A DNA stretch of 38,227 bases, taken from Bacillota bacterium (GTDB taxonomy: Bacteria > Bacillota > Dethiobacteria > DTU022). Below are positions 31,735-38,227 of the stretch, one piece after another. The first letter of the stretch is position 1; the number at the start of each line of letters is the position of its first letter. The stretch covers positions 1 through 38,227 of the forward strand of contig JAUWPV010000015.1 in assembly GCA_030611385.1 (NCBI GenBank), read 5' to 3'. The notes beneath the pieces are model-generated. The model ran no database searches, was not told where the DNA came from, and saw nothing but the letters and a program-made list of their open reading frames with translations. A program made the position numbers and the translations under genes.

Positions 31735-31752
31735 TCGAATAATCCTTTTTAT

Positions 31753-31773
31753 ATATAACTAAATTAGTTATAT
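31753..31773. promoter_or_regulatory. Perfect palindromic operator of the Rrf2 regulator
   Basis: ATATAACTAA (31753-31762), a central A, and TTAGTTATAT (31764-31773) form a perfect 10+1+10 inverted repeat. It overlaps the minus-strand -10 box and the predicted transcription start of rrf2, 19 bases before the ATG. AT-rich 10-bp dyads are typical of Rrf2-family sites. Autorepression is inferred. Confidence 0.75.
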
Positions 31774-31800
31774 TATATTTTACTTGGAGATTCCAGTCAA
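31772..31800 (-). promoter_or_regulatory. Sigma-A promoter of rrf2
   Basis: Read on the minus strand, TTGACT (31800-31795) and a perfect TATAAT (31777-31772) are spaced by 17 bases. The palindrome 31753-31773 abuts and overlaps the -10 box. Confidence 0.8.
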
Positions 31801-31837
31801 TGAAAACAACTTAATTCTTGATCTCCCGTACTGTTAA

Positions 31838-31857
31838 TTATGATTAATTAGTAATAT
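31838..31857. promoter_or_regulatory. Candidate second Rrf2-like site in the divergent region
   Basis: TTATGATTAA (31838-31847) followed directly by TTAGTAATAT (31848-31857) resembles the rrf2 palindrome. The extended right arm TTAGTAATATAA is identical over 12 bases to that upstream of the ferredoxin operon. A weak promoter (TTGATC 31818-31823, TATGAT 31839-31844, 15-base spacer) would be covered. AT-richness makes chance matches possible. Confidence 0.35.
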
Positions 31858-31909
31858 AATTCAAAGAGAATTCCAGGTAACTGTTGTTGTAATTAATGGG
31901 GTGATTTCG

Positions 31910-32803
31910 TTGATTCCGTATAAAACTGCTTTTGTAGTCAACCCGGCAAGCGGTAGCGGGCATGCTTTGATTATATGGAAAAAAGTAGCTGCTACCCTGG
32001 AAACAGCCGGACAGGAACACCGGGTATACTATACACAGTCTAGAGGTGATGGTACCAGACTGGCCAGACAGGCTGCCGATGACGGATCTGAATTAATTGT
32101 TGGTGTCGGTGGAGATGGTACCCTGCGGGAAATTGTTAATGGGTTGAATCTTAAAAAAAATATTTTGGGGATCATTCCGGCAGGTACAGGTAACGGCTTT
32201 AGGCGATCTTGCAATATTCCCTGGTATTGGGCAACTGCATTAAAGGGGCTATCACAATGGTCGCCACGTTTTGTTGATATCGGAGAAGTTAACGGCACAT
32301 ATTTTATAAATACTGTCGGAATCGGTTTTGATGCTGCCATTGAGCAGCAGGCTTCTGGTAAATACCATAACTTGAAAGGTTATTTTCCTTATATTGCTGC
32401 ATTTTTTAAAGAACTTGTTTCATTTAAAAGCTTTCATTCTACTATTAAATGCAACGGTGTTTTTTACGAAGAAAATAATACATTGGTAATTGCAGTTGCT
32501 AACGGATCGTACTATGGAGGCAAAATGTGTATTGCTCCGCAGGCCAGCATTGATGATAGCTTTCTTGATGTTTGCCTGGTAAAAAAAAGGAGGCCACCGG
32601 AAATAACAATGTTGGCGGCACAGGTATTATTTAAAAAACATCTTCATAGCAGCTCTATAATTACGGAAAAAACCAGACGAGTTATTATCGAGGCTGATCA
32701 TGAAATTCCAGTCCATATCGATGGCGATGTTATCGGTTTGTTGCCGATTAATATTAAAATCAAACCGGCAGCATTAAGATTGCTTGCGCCGCCGCAAAAG
32801 TAG
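31910..32803 (+). CDS. Diacylglycerol/lipid kinase family protein
   Basis: The protein (about 297 residues) belongs to the DgkB/YegS lipid kinase family, which phosphorylates diacylglycerol or related lipids with ATP. Motifs are FVVNPASGSG at the N-terminus, GVGGDGTLREIVNGL for nucleotide binding, and IPAGTGNGFRRS. The C-terminal beta-sandwich includes ANGSYYGGKMCIAPQASIDDS. The TTG at 31910 has GGGGTGAT at 31898-31905 as ribosome binding site. A GTG at 31901 is in frame but lacks one. It is transcribed divergently from rrf2, with a possible shared operator region, and is followed by tRNA-Leu. The true lipid substrate is not evident. Confidence 0.88.
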   Translation: MIPYKTAFVVNPASGSGHALIIWKKVAATLETAGQEHRVYYTQSRGDGTRLARQAADDGSELIVGVGGDGTLREIVNGLNLKKNILGIIPAGTGNGFRRSCNIPWYWATALKGLSQWSPRFVDIGEVNGTYFINTVGIGFDAAIEQQASGKYHNLKGYFPYIAAFFKELVSFKSFHSTIKCNGVFYEENNTLVIAVANGSYYGGKMCIAPQASIDDSFLDVCLVKKRRPPEITMLAAQVLFKKHLHSSSIITEKTRRVIIEADHEIPVHIDGDVIGLLPINIKIKPAALRLLAPPQK

Positions 32804-32818
32804 TCGTAAATTTCCCTA

Positions 32819-32847
32819 TTGATCTGATACCTTCCAGCGGATATAAT
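32819..32847 (+). promoter_or_regulatory. Sigma-A promoter for tRNA-Leu
   Basis: TTGATC (32819-32824) and perfect TATAAT (32842-32847) are spaced by 17 bases and lie 19 bases before the tRNA. Confidence 0.75.
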
Positions 32848-32866
32848 ATCAAGGCAGGCAAATTAT

Positions 32867-32953
32867 GCGAGCGTGGCGGAATGGCAGACGCGCTAGGTTC
32901 AGGACCTAGTGGGTGTAACGCCCGTGGAGGTTCAAGTCCTCTCGCTCGCACCA
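32867..32953 (+). tRNA. tRNA-Leu (anticodon CAG)
   Basis: Acceptor arms GCGAGCG and CGCTCGC pair perfectly. The anticodon stem CTAGG/CCTAG encloses TTCAGGA, giving anticodon CAG for CUG codons. A long variable arm (TGGGTGTAACGCCCGT) marks a class II tRNA. The CCA end is encoded. Length is 87 bases. Confidence 0.97.
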
Positions 32954-32963
32954 GAAAAGATGC

Positions 32964-32998
32964 AGTGCCCGGTAAACAGCCGGGCACTTGTTTTTTTT
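32964..32998 (+). terminator. Strong intrinsic terminator after tRNA-Leu
   Basis: AGTGCCCGG (32964-32972) and CCGGGCACT (32980-32988) form a perfect 9-bp stem with a seven-base loop, followed by TG and eight T's. Confidence 0.93.
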
Positions 32999-33189
32999 AG
33001 CGCCGACAACTTTACAATCACAAATAGATCAAGCGGACGTGGTGGACGGGGTTATTGACATCATTATGAAAGATGATTACTTTGTAGTTGTTTGAACTGA
33101 TATCTGGTGGAATCTTCTGCTTTTATAAATGGTACCGTTATTTTTTCGGAGTTAAAAAGGAAATATATTAAATTAGTTGAACAATAATA

Positions 33190-33218
33190 TTGGTTAAATA
33201 AATTTGATAGAATAAAAT
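33190..33218 (+). promoter_or_regulatory. Possible promoter of the beta-oxidation operon
   Basis: TTGGTT (33190-33195) and TAAAAT (33213-33218) are spaced by 17 bases in an AT-rich stretch upstream of the SDR gene. It is a weak match. The gap 32999-33252 otherwise holds only an AT-rich region and a short open frame with no start site I can support. Confidence 0.35.
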
Positions 33219-33252
33219 ATCATTAATCATAATTTAAGGGGGCAGATCTGTT

Positions 33253-34164
33253 ATGGAAGAGATCAGGTTTGACGGAAAGGTTGCCGTGGTTACCGGAGCT
33301 GGCGGTGGTTTGGGGAAAGCCTATGCTTTACTCTTAGCTTCCCGGGGAGCCCAAGTGGTTGTTAATGATCTGGGTGGTTCGTTCGACGGAGAAGGCTCCG
33401 ATGCTACACCAGCCCAGCAGGTTGTCGATGAAATCAAGGAAACCAGTGGAGAAGCAATCGCAAACTATGACAGTGTGGCGGAATGGGAGAGCGCGCAGAA
33501 AATTATCCAGACCGCTGTTGACAGCTTTGGCCGGATCGATATTTTGATCAACAACGCCGGGATCTTACGGGATAAGAGCCTGCTTAAAATGGAAATGGAC
33601 GATTACCGAAAAATAATGGGTGTTCATCTGGACGGCACATTTTTTTGTACGAAGGCGGCATTTGCTTTTATGAAAGATCAAACATATGGGAGGATTGTTT
33701 CAACGGCATCAGCGGCCGGACTGTACGGTAACTTCGGCCAGGTTAATTACGGAGCAGCCAAAATGGGTATTGTGGGTATGATGAACAGCGTTGCTCAGGA
33801 GGGAACCCGCTACAATATCAAGGCGAATACGATTGTGCCAACCGCCGGAACCCGGCTTACTTTTACGGTTATGCCAGAAGATGTTATCGGTAAGGTCAAA
33901 CCGGAATATGTTGCACCGTTTGTAGCCTGGCTCTGCTCTGAAAAATGCGAAGAAACAGCGAAGATGTTCAGTGCAGGCGGCGGCTATTTCAGCAGGGCAG
34001 CTGTAGTTGAAGGCCCTGGTGTTGTTTTTGATACCCGGAAAGAAATTACCATTGAAATGATCGTTGAAAAATTGGAACAGATCATGAATCTGGAAGGCGC
34101 CAGAGAATATGCTTCAGCTATGGAGCAAGCTGGTACAGTTTTATCAAAAATGGCCCCAGAGTAG
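33253..34164 (+). CDS. MFE-2-type (R)-3-hydroxyacyl-CoA dehydrogenase (SDR)
   Basis: This 303-residue short-chain dehydrogenase closely resembles the dehydrogenase unit of peroxisomal multifunctional enzyme type 2 (HSD17B4). The NAD-binding motif is TGAGGGLGKAYAL (14-26). The insertion NDLGGSFDGEGSD (38-50) is characteristic of the MFE-2 group. NNAG is at 100-103. The catalytic set is Ser153, Tyr166 and Lys170. The expected reaction is NAD-dependent oxidation of (R)-3-hydroxyacyl-CoA to 3-ketoacyl-CoA. AAGGGGG precedes the ATG by nine bases. It is the first gene of a four-gene operon with a hydratase, an HMG-CoA-synthase-like/DUF35 protein and a thiolase. The acyl chain it handles is unknown. 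Confidence 0.88.
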   Translation: MEEIRFDGKVAVVTGAGGGLGKAYALLLASRGAQVVVNDLGGSFDGEGSDATPAQQVVDEIKETSGEAIANYDSVAEWESAQKIIQTAVDSFGRIDILINNAGILRDKSLLKMEMDDYRKIMGVHLDGTFFCTKAAFAFMKDQTYGRIVSTASAAGLYGNFGQVNYGAAKMGIVGMMNSVAQEGTRYNIKANTIVPTAGTRLTFTVMPEDVIGKVKPEYVAPFVAWLCSEKCEETAKMFSAGGGYFSRAAVVEGPGVVFDTRKEITIEMIVEKLEQIMNLEGAREYASAMEQAGTVLSKMAPE

Positions 34165-34228
34165 GGTTCTCCGCAGGCTGAATCATGTTTATTTTGCATA
34201 AACGCAACTGGAAGAGAGGAGTCTGATA

Positions 34229-35074
34229 ATGCCGATTGATCCTAAACTTGTTGGTAGAGAACTACCCCCACTCGAGCATGCCTATACGAATAAAGATGTA
34301 ATTCTTTATAGCCTGGGTATTGGAGCCGGGGCTGAAAGCGCTGACCGGAAATTTGTTTACGAAGGCAATCTGGAAGTGCTGCCGACTTTCGGGGTTATTC
34401 CTCCCTTTGGCGCCTTGATGGGGCTAATCGGTATGGAAGGAATGGATTTTAATCCGGCCATGCTTCTGCACGGTGAACAGTACCTGGAGCTTTACAAACC
34501 CATCCCAGCTGAAGGGAAACTGACATCACATCCGCAGATATCCGCTATCTATGATAAGGGCAAGGGAGCCCTTGTTGAAATCGACGTGGTAACAAAAAAT
34601 ACGAAAGGTGAAACTATATTTATGAACCGCTTCAGCACCTTTATCCGCGGTGAAGGTGGTTTCAGTGGGGATAGAGGACCAGAACCGGGCAACGATCCGC
34701 CGGATCGAGAACCGGATCGGGTTGTCTCGATGAAGACATTACCACAACAGGCCTTAATTTACCGTCTCTCCGGTGATTTTAACCCACTGCATGCCGATCC
34801 TGATTTCGCCGCCATGGGCGGCTTCGAAAAACCGATCTTACATGGTCTTTGTACGTTTGGATTTGCCGGCAGAGCTGTGCTCAAAGAATACTGCGGCAAC
34901 GACCCGTCAAAATTTAAGGCCATTAAAGTGCGTTTTTCGCGCCATGTTTTTCCAGGAGAAACCATTGTCACAGAAATGTGGCAGGAAAAGCCCGGTCAGG
35001 TCATTATTCGTTGCAAAACCGCCGAAAGGGGTGAATACTGTCTGACTAATGCCGCTGTTTGGCTGAACATTTAA
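34229..35074 (+). CDS. MaoC-type (R)-specific enoyl-CoA hydratase 2
   Basis: The 281-residue protein has two hot-dog repeats, as in the hydratase-2 unit of peroxisomal MFE-2. The catalytic motif YRLSGDFNPLHADP holds Asp183 and His188 in the second repeat, and KPILHGL follows. The N-terminal repeat (about 15-140) is the non-catalytic half that binds the acyl tail. The predicted reaction is hydration of trans-2-enoyl-CoA to (R)-3-hydroxyacyl-CoA, the substrate of the preceding SDR. GAGGAG precedes the ATG. The upstream gap is 64 bases and the downstream gap 27 bases. Confidence 0.9.
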   Translation: MPIDPKLVGRELPPLEHAYTNKDVILYSLGIGAGAESADRKFVYEGNLEVLPTFGVIPPFGALMGLIGMEGMDFNPAMLLHGEQYLELYKPIPAEGKLTSHPQISAIYDKGKGALVEIDVVTKNTKGETIFMNRFSTFIRGEGGFSGDRGPEPGNDPPDREPDRVVSMKTLPQQALIYRLSGDFNPLHADPDFAAMGGFEKPILHGLCTFGFAGRAVLKEYCGNDPSKFKAIKVRFSRHVFPGETIVTEMWQEKPGQVIIRCKTAERGEYCLTNAAVWLNI

Positions 35075-35101
35075 AAAGAGGATGAAAGGGGTGAAAAAAT
35101 C

Positions 35102-36568
35102 TTGGTCGGAATCTGTTCTTACGCCGGTTATATACCGCGCTACCGCCTGGATAGGATGACAGTTTTCAGCGCGATGGGCTGGTTCAACCCGGCGACAATT
35201 ATGAATGCGTCCGGAGAAAAAGCGGTGGCTAATTTTGATGAAGATTCAATAACGATGGCTGCCGCAGCAGGCTTGAAATGTACCAAAGATCTGGATGCAG
35301 AACAATTTGGCGCTGTCTATTTTGCATCGACAACAGCGCCGTTTAAGGAGCGTCAGAATGCCACGATTGTGGCCGGGGCATTGGGGTTAAATGAAGAGAT
35401 CAGAGCAGCCGACTTTGCCGGATCTCTAAAGTCAGGAACGACTGCACTGCTTGCGGCCATCGAATATGCCGCTATGACGGAAGGAGAAATGGCGCTGGCT
35501 TGCGCGGCCGACTGCCGCCTGGGTCGGGCCGGTTCGGTGCAGGAGATGGTTTTCGGAGACGGTGGAGCCGCATTTGCTGTTGGCAGTGCCGGGGTCATTG
35601 CCGAGTACAAAGGCTCTTATTCAATATCCTGTGATTTCGTCGATCACCTGCGCGGAGCCAACTCAAAATATGACCGTCAATGGGAAGAAAGATGGATTCG
35701 CGATGTCGGGTATGATCGGTTAATTCCGCAGGTGATTGGGGGAATATGTAAAAAGTATGGACTTCAGCTTGCCGAGTTGGCCAAGGTGATCTATCCCTGT
35801 TACTATCCCGGAGCCAGGAAAAAAATTAACCACAAGCTTGGTCTCAGACCGGATCAGGTTCAGGATGATCTGATGATGGATGCCGGAGACACCGGCTCAG
35901 CCCATCCTCTGATGATGCTGGCAGCGGCTTTAGAAACTGCTTCACCCGGAGAAAAACTGCTTGTGGTCAGCTATGGAAACGGTTGTGACGCTCTCTTGTT
36001 TGAAGTAACCGCGGTCATCGAAAAATTTCCGAATCGGAATCGGGTCTCTGATGCAGTGAAGAACAATATCGAACTGGCTAGCTATTTGAAATACCTGATC
36101 TGGCGTGAGATGCTGCCGGTTGAAATCGGGATGCGCGGAGAGGAAGAAAAGCTGACCCGCTGGTCAGTCGCATGGCGCAGCCGCAAGGCTATTTTGAGTC
36201 TGCAGGGAACCCGTTGCCGGCAATGCGGCACTCAGCAGTACCCACCCCAGCGAATTTGTGTCAATCCGGACTGCGGAGCGATCGATCACATGGAACCGGC
36301 TGCTCTGGCCGCTGGAGGAGGCAAGATCGTCAGCTTTACCTCTGATCTGCTGGCGGCCACAACCAATCCCCCTGCAATTTACGGAACGGTAGATTTCAGC
36401 GGTGGTGGACGCAACATGATGGATTTCACTGACTGCGTTCTCGAAGATTTAAAAGTTGGCGGTCCGGTCAGTTTTACTTTCCGAATCAAGTATATTGATC
36501 CCCGCCGGGACACCACTTTTTATTTCTGGAAAGCGGTTCCGGTCAAGGAGGTGACTGAAGGTGGCTGA
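35102..36568 (+). CDS. HMG-CoA-synthase-like protein fused to a DUF35 zinc-ribbon/OB domain, catalytic residues apparently lost
   Basis: Residues 1-310 have a thiolase-superfamily fold closest to HMG-CoA synthase (ICSYAGYIPRYRLDR start, VFGDGGAA at 150-157, GDTGSAHPLMMLAAAL at 262-277). The catalytic Cys region reads ADFAGSLKSGTTAL (103-116) with no cysteine. The Glu in the usual GTES-like motif is replaced in ASTTAPFKERQ (75-85). The His loop reads YPCYYPGA (231-238). Residues 366-480 form a DUF35 module: a zinc ribbon Cys372, Cys375, Cys386, Cys391 and an OB-fold. In archaea DUF35 bridges thiolase and HMG-CoA synthase. The TTG start follows AAAGGGGTGA. It overlaps the thiolase gene by eight bases. 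I infer a structural or scaffold partner of the thiolase rather than a synthase. Confidence 0.8.
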   Translation: MVGICSYAGYIPRYRLDRMTVFSAMGWFNPATIMNASGEKAVANFDEDSITMAAAAGLKCTKDLDAEQFGAVYFASTTAPFKERQNATIVAGALGLNEEIRAADFAGSLKSGTTALLAAIEYAAMTEGEMALACAADCRLGRAGSVQEMVFGDGGAAFAVGSAGVIAEYKGSYSISCDFVDHLRGANSKYDRQWEERWIRDVGYDRLIPQVIGGICKKYGLQLAELAKVIYPCYYPGARKKINHKLGLRPDQVQDDLMMDAGDTGSAHPLMMLAAALETASPGEKLLVVSYGNGCDALLFEVTAVIEKFPNRNRVSDAVKNNIELASYLKYLIWREMLPVEIGMRGEEEKLTRWSVAWRSRKAILSLQGTRCRQCGTQQYPPQRICVNPDCGAIDHMEPAALAAGGGKIVSFTSDLLAATTNPPAIYGTVDFSGGGRNMMDFTDCVLEDLKVGGPVSFTFRIKYIDPRRDTTFYFWKAVPVKEVTEGG

Positions 36569-37766
36569 GGGTATTAGAGACAAGGTAGTGGTTCTCGGCA
36601 TGGGTTGTTCGGTCTTCGGTGAGCGCTGGGAAGACGATTCGAGCGATCTGATCCTGGAGGCCTATCTGGAATGTATTGAAGATGCAGGCATTGAAAAGAA
36701 AGATATCCAGGCTGCCTGGGTCGGTAATCACATTGATGAAGTCAATATCGGTAAGGGCGGCTGTTATTTGGCTAGCACCCTGCACCTGCCTTATATTCCG
36801 GTGACCAGGGTAGAAAACTTCTGCGCTTCGGGTACAGAAGCGTTTCGTGGCGCCTGCTATGCAGTGGCATCGGGGGCTTATGATATCGCTATGGCTGCCG
36901 GAGTGGAGAAACTCAAGGATGTCGGTTACGGCGGCCTTCCTGATTCGCCGATTTTCGGACAGTTGTACCGCTTACTGAGCCCGAACGCAACCGCTCCAGG
37001 TATGTTCGCCCTGCTCGCTACCGCTTATTCAACCCACTATGGTATGCCGATGGAAAAAATCAAGGAGGCGTTGACCCACATATCCTGGAAGAGCCATCAG
37101 AACGGGGCGATGAATCCACGTGCGCACCTGCGCAAAGAGATCAGTGAATCCCAGATTGCCGATTCACCTTTTATTGCTTACCCGCTTGGTTTATTTGACT
37201 GCTGCGGGGTCAGTGATGGGGCGGCTATGGCTATTGTGACCACACCGGAAATAGGGGCAAAGTTAAAACCAAACCAGGAGCTGGTCAGAGTCAAATCTTT
37301 GCAGATTTCAGTCAGTTCCGGTGAAGAGCTGATCTACAATAAGTGGAATGGATGTAGTTTGCCGACCACCAGACTGGCAGCGGAACTGGCTTACCGTGAA
37401 GCAGGGGTGACCAGCCCCCGTGAAGAAATCGGCATGCTTGAAGTCCATGATTGTTTTTCAGTGACCGAAATGGTTACCATGGAAGATCTGCAGATATCGC
37501 TGCCCGGAAAGGCCCCTGAGGATATCATGAGCGGCTTTTATGATCTGGATGGACAGGTTCCCTGCCAGCCCGATGGAGGACTAAAATGTTTCGGCCATCC
37601 CATCGGTGCTTCCGGTCTGCGCATGATCTATGAGATTTACAGCCAGCTGCTCAGGCGCTGGCCCGAAGAAAGGCTGGTTAAAGAGCCGAAGTTGGGGCTG
37701 ACCCACAATCTCGGCGGAGTACCTTTCCAGAATGTTTGCAGTATCAGTATCTTAGGGCTGGATTAA
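36561..37766 (+). CDS. SCP2/SCPx-type thiolase
   Basis: The 401-residue protein belongs to the SCP2-type acetyl-CoA acyltransferases, which cleave 3-ketoacyl-CoA with CoA. The nucleophile is Cys88 in ENFCASGTEAF. His296-Asp297-Cys298 (EVHDCFSVTEM) and His346 in CFGHPIGASG complete the active site. Hence, unlike its upstream neighbour, this protein looks active. The GTG start has AAGGAGGTGAC just upstream and overlaps the previous gene by eight bases, so the two products are made together, as expected for a thiolase-DUF35 complex. It is the last gene of the operon; a terminator-like hairpin follows about 50 bases later. Confidence 0.9.
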   Translation: MAEGIRDKVVVLGMGCSVFGERWEDDSSDLILEAYLECIEDAGIEKKDIQAAWVGNHIDEVNIGKGGCYLASTLHLPYIPVTRVENFCASGTEAFRGACYAVASGAYDIAMAAGVEKLKDVGYGGLPDSPIFGQLYRLLSPNATAPGMFALLATAYSTHYGMPMEKIKEALTHISWKSHQNGAMNPRAHLRKEISESQIADSPFIAYPLGLFDCCGVSDGAAMAIVTTPEIGAKLKPNQELVRVKSLQISVSSGEELIYNKWNGCSLPTTRLAAELAYREAGVTSPREEIGMLEVHDCFSVTEMVTMEDLQISLPGKAPEDIMSGFYDLDGQVPCQPDGGLKCFGHPIGASGLRMIYEIYSQLLRRWPEERLVKEPKLGLTHNLGGVPFQNVCSISILGLD

Positions 37767-37814
37767 ACCAGGCTGCTTTATAAGGGCTACTTAAATTAAT
37801 CACTTAGCAAGTTA

Positions 37815-37850
37815 GAGCCGGTGAGGATTTGCATATATTCCTGCCGGCTC
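37815..37850 (+). terminator. Probable terminator of the beta-oxidation operon
   Basis: GAGCCGG (37815-37821) pairs with CCGGCTC (37844-37850), and the stem extends with AGGA/TCCT across a small bulge. The following bases are moderately T-rich (CACCCTTTATTCTTTGCATTTT), so the U-tract is imperfect. Confidence 0.6.
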
Positions 37851-37986
37851 CACCCTTTATTCTTTGCATTTTACATGATAATTTTTAAGTTGACTGGCAG
37901 GGAATAATTAGCAACAAGCGAATAAATATAAGACAGAAAAAACCATTCATCAGTCAGAAAAATATACTTACCAGGAGGTTGCCCGT

Positions 37987-38094
37987 TTGGATAACTACAA
38001 TAAAATATTGAAAGAGCACAGTGTTACCTACAAACCAACCGGTGTCGGTAAAATATATACCGATCCTGATGCAGATCGGGCGCGGGAGAGTTAA
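37987..38094 (+). pseudogene. 5' fragment of a gene cut by the IS256-family element
   Basis: A perfect AGGAGG (37973-37978) sits eight bases before TTG, opening a frame of 35 codons (begins MDNYNKILKEHSVTYKPTG). It stops with TAA at 38092-38094, at or within the apparent left end of the insertion sequence. The ribosome binding site is too good for a chance frame, and the protein is too short and ends too abruptly to be complete. I infer that the rest of the gene lies beyond the element, outside the window. I do not recognise the protein. A genuine 35-residue peptide cannot be excluded. Confidence 0.5.
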
Positions 38095-38227
38095 GGCTAT
38101 ATAATTGTGTAAATTCGAGGAGCCATTCCTGGTCTCCTTCGGTTAGAATGTAATTGGTGAAAAAACAACCTAACTGGAGGGATTCGAAATGGCTCAGTAC
38201 CAGATTACCGTAGATTCGCAAACTTTG
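38089..38227 (+). mobile_element. Left end of an IS256-family insertion sequence (continues past window)
   Basis: The stretch TATAATTGTGTAAA (38100-38113) matches the terminal inverted repeat of IS256 as I know it, where the same string starts about 11 bases inside the element. That places the left end near 38089, give or take a few bases. A short hairpin, GGAGCC..GGTCTCC, lies within the leader, and the transposase start follows at 38189. The right end is outside the window, so target duplication cannot be checked here. Confidence 0.75.
38189..38227 (+). CDS. IS256-family (mutator) transposase, N-terminal fragment
   Basis: Only 13 codons are inside the window (MAQYQITVDSQTL). This N-terminus is characteristic of clostridial IS256-family DDE transposases, which continue to about 400 residues. 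GGAGGG lies eight bases before the ATG. The preceding IS256-like terminal repeat supports the call. Confidence 0.75.
   Translation, partial: MAQYQITVDSQTL

Noticed and set aside
35102-36568. Annotation as HMG-CoA synthase of a mevalonate pathway
   Set aside because: The catalytic Cys, Glu and His appear to be missing, and the window has two MEP-pathway genes (dxs, ispH) instead.
1-38227. CRISPR arrays, prophage genes or a defence island
   Set aside because: I saw no regularly spaced direct repeats and no phage, restriction or toxin-antitoxin genes in the window.

Overview
The window is a gene-dense chromosomal segment from an anaerobic Bacillota bacterium, most likely in the Clostridia or a Peptococcia-like lineage. 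The evidence is the conserved order dxs-tlyA-nadK-recN, xerD-deoB, trpS-scpA-scpB-rluB, cmk-plsC-ispH/rpsA, DUF512-der-plsY, strong AGGAGG ribosome binding sites, frequent GTG and TTG starts, and sigma-A promoters with 17-base spacers. ADP-forming acetyl-CoA synthetase, a KamA-type aminomutase and Fe-S proteins fit anaerobic life. I cannot name the genus.

Positions 1-22247 (+ strand) form a long housekeeping block: isoprenoid synthesis (dxs, ispH), rRNA modification (tlyA, rluB), NAD kinase, DNA repair and segregation (recN, xerD, scpA, scpB), nucleotide metabolism (nudF, deoB, cmk), phospholipid synthesis (plsC, plsY), ribosome assembly (der), trpS, a site-2-type protease, a DUF512 radical SAM protein and an HD-domain protein. 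Two gene fusions stand out: DHH-CBS-CBS-tRNA nucleotidyltransferase and IspH-ribosomal protein S1. The block keeps the Firmicute gene order, but the sporulation genes usually found within it (spoIVB-spo0A, spoIIM, dacF-spoIIA-sigF, dacB-spmAB, spoIVA) and argR are all absent, which suggests an asporogenous lineage.

Positions 22262-29883 hold tRNA-Pro(GGG), an orphan secreted protein, a probable glutamate 2,3-aminomutase, a minus-strand pair (ADP-forming acyl-CoA synthetase plus a P-loop/DRTGG protein), and speD-speE-ndk for polyamine and NTP synthesis. Several clear promoters and terminators separate these units.

Positions 29886-32998 hold a small putative Fe-S-responsive module. A cysteine-rich protein and a ferredoxin-like protein face a convergent Rrf2 regulator that has the IscR-type three-cysteine pattern. 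A perfect 10+1+10 palindrome overlaps the rrf2 promoter, and related half-sites lie at the promoter of the ferredoxin operon and upstream of a diacylglycerol-kinase-family gene. tRNA-Leu(CAG) with its own promoter and terminator follows.

Positions 33253-37766 hold a four-gene catabolic operon whose parts resemble eukaryotic peroxisomal beta-oxidation: an MFE-2-type SDR, a hydratase-2-type MaoC protein, an HMG-CoA-synthase-like protein fused to a DUF35 zinc-ribbon/OB domain, and an SCP2/SCPx-type thiolase. The HMG-CoA-synthase-like protein appears to lack all three catalytic residues. The window ends in the left end of an IS256-family insertion sequence that seems to have cut a gene just after its first ~34 codons.
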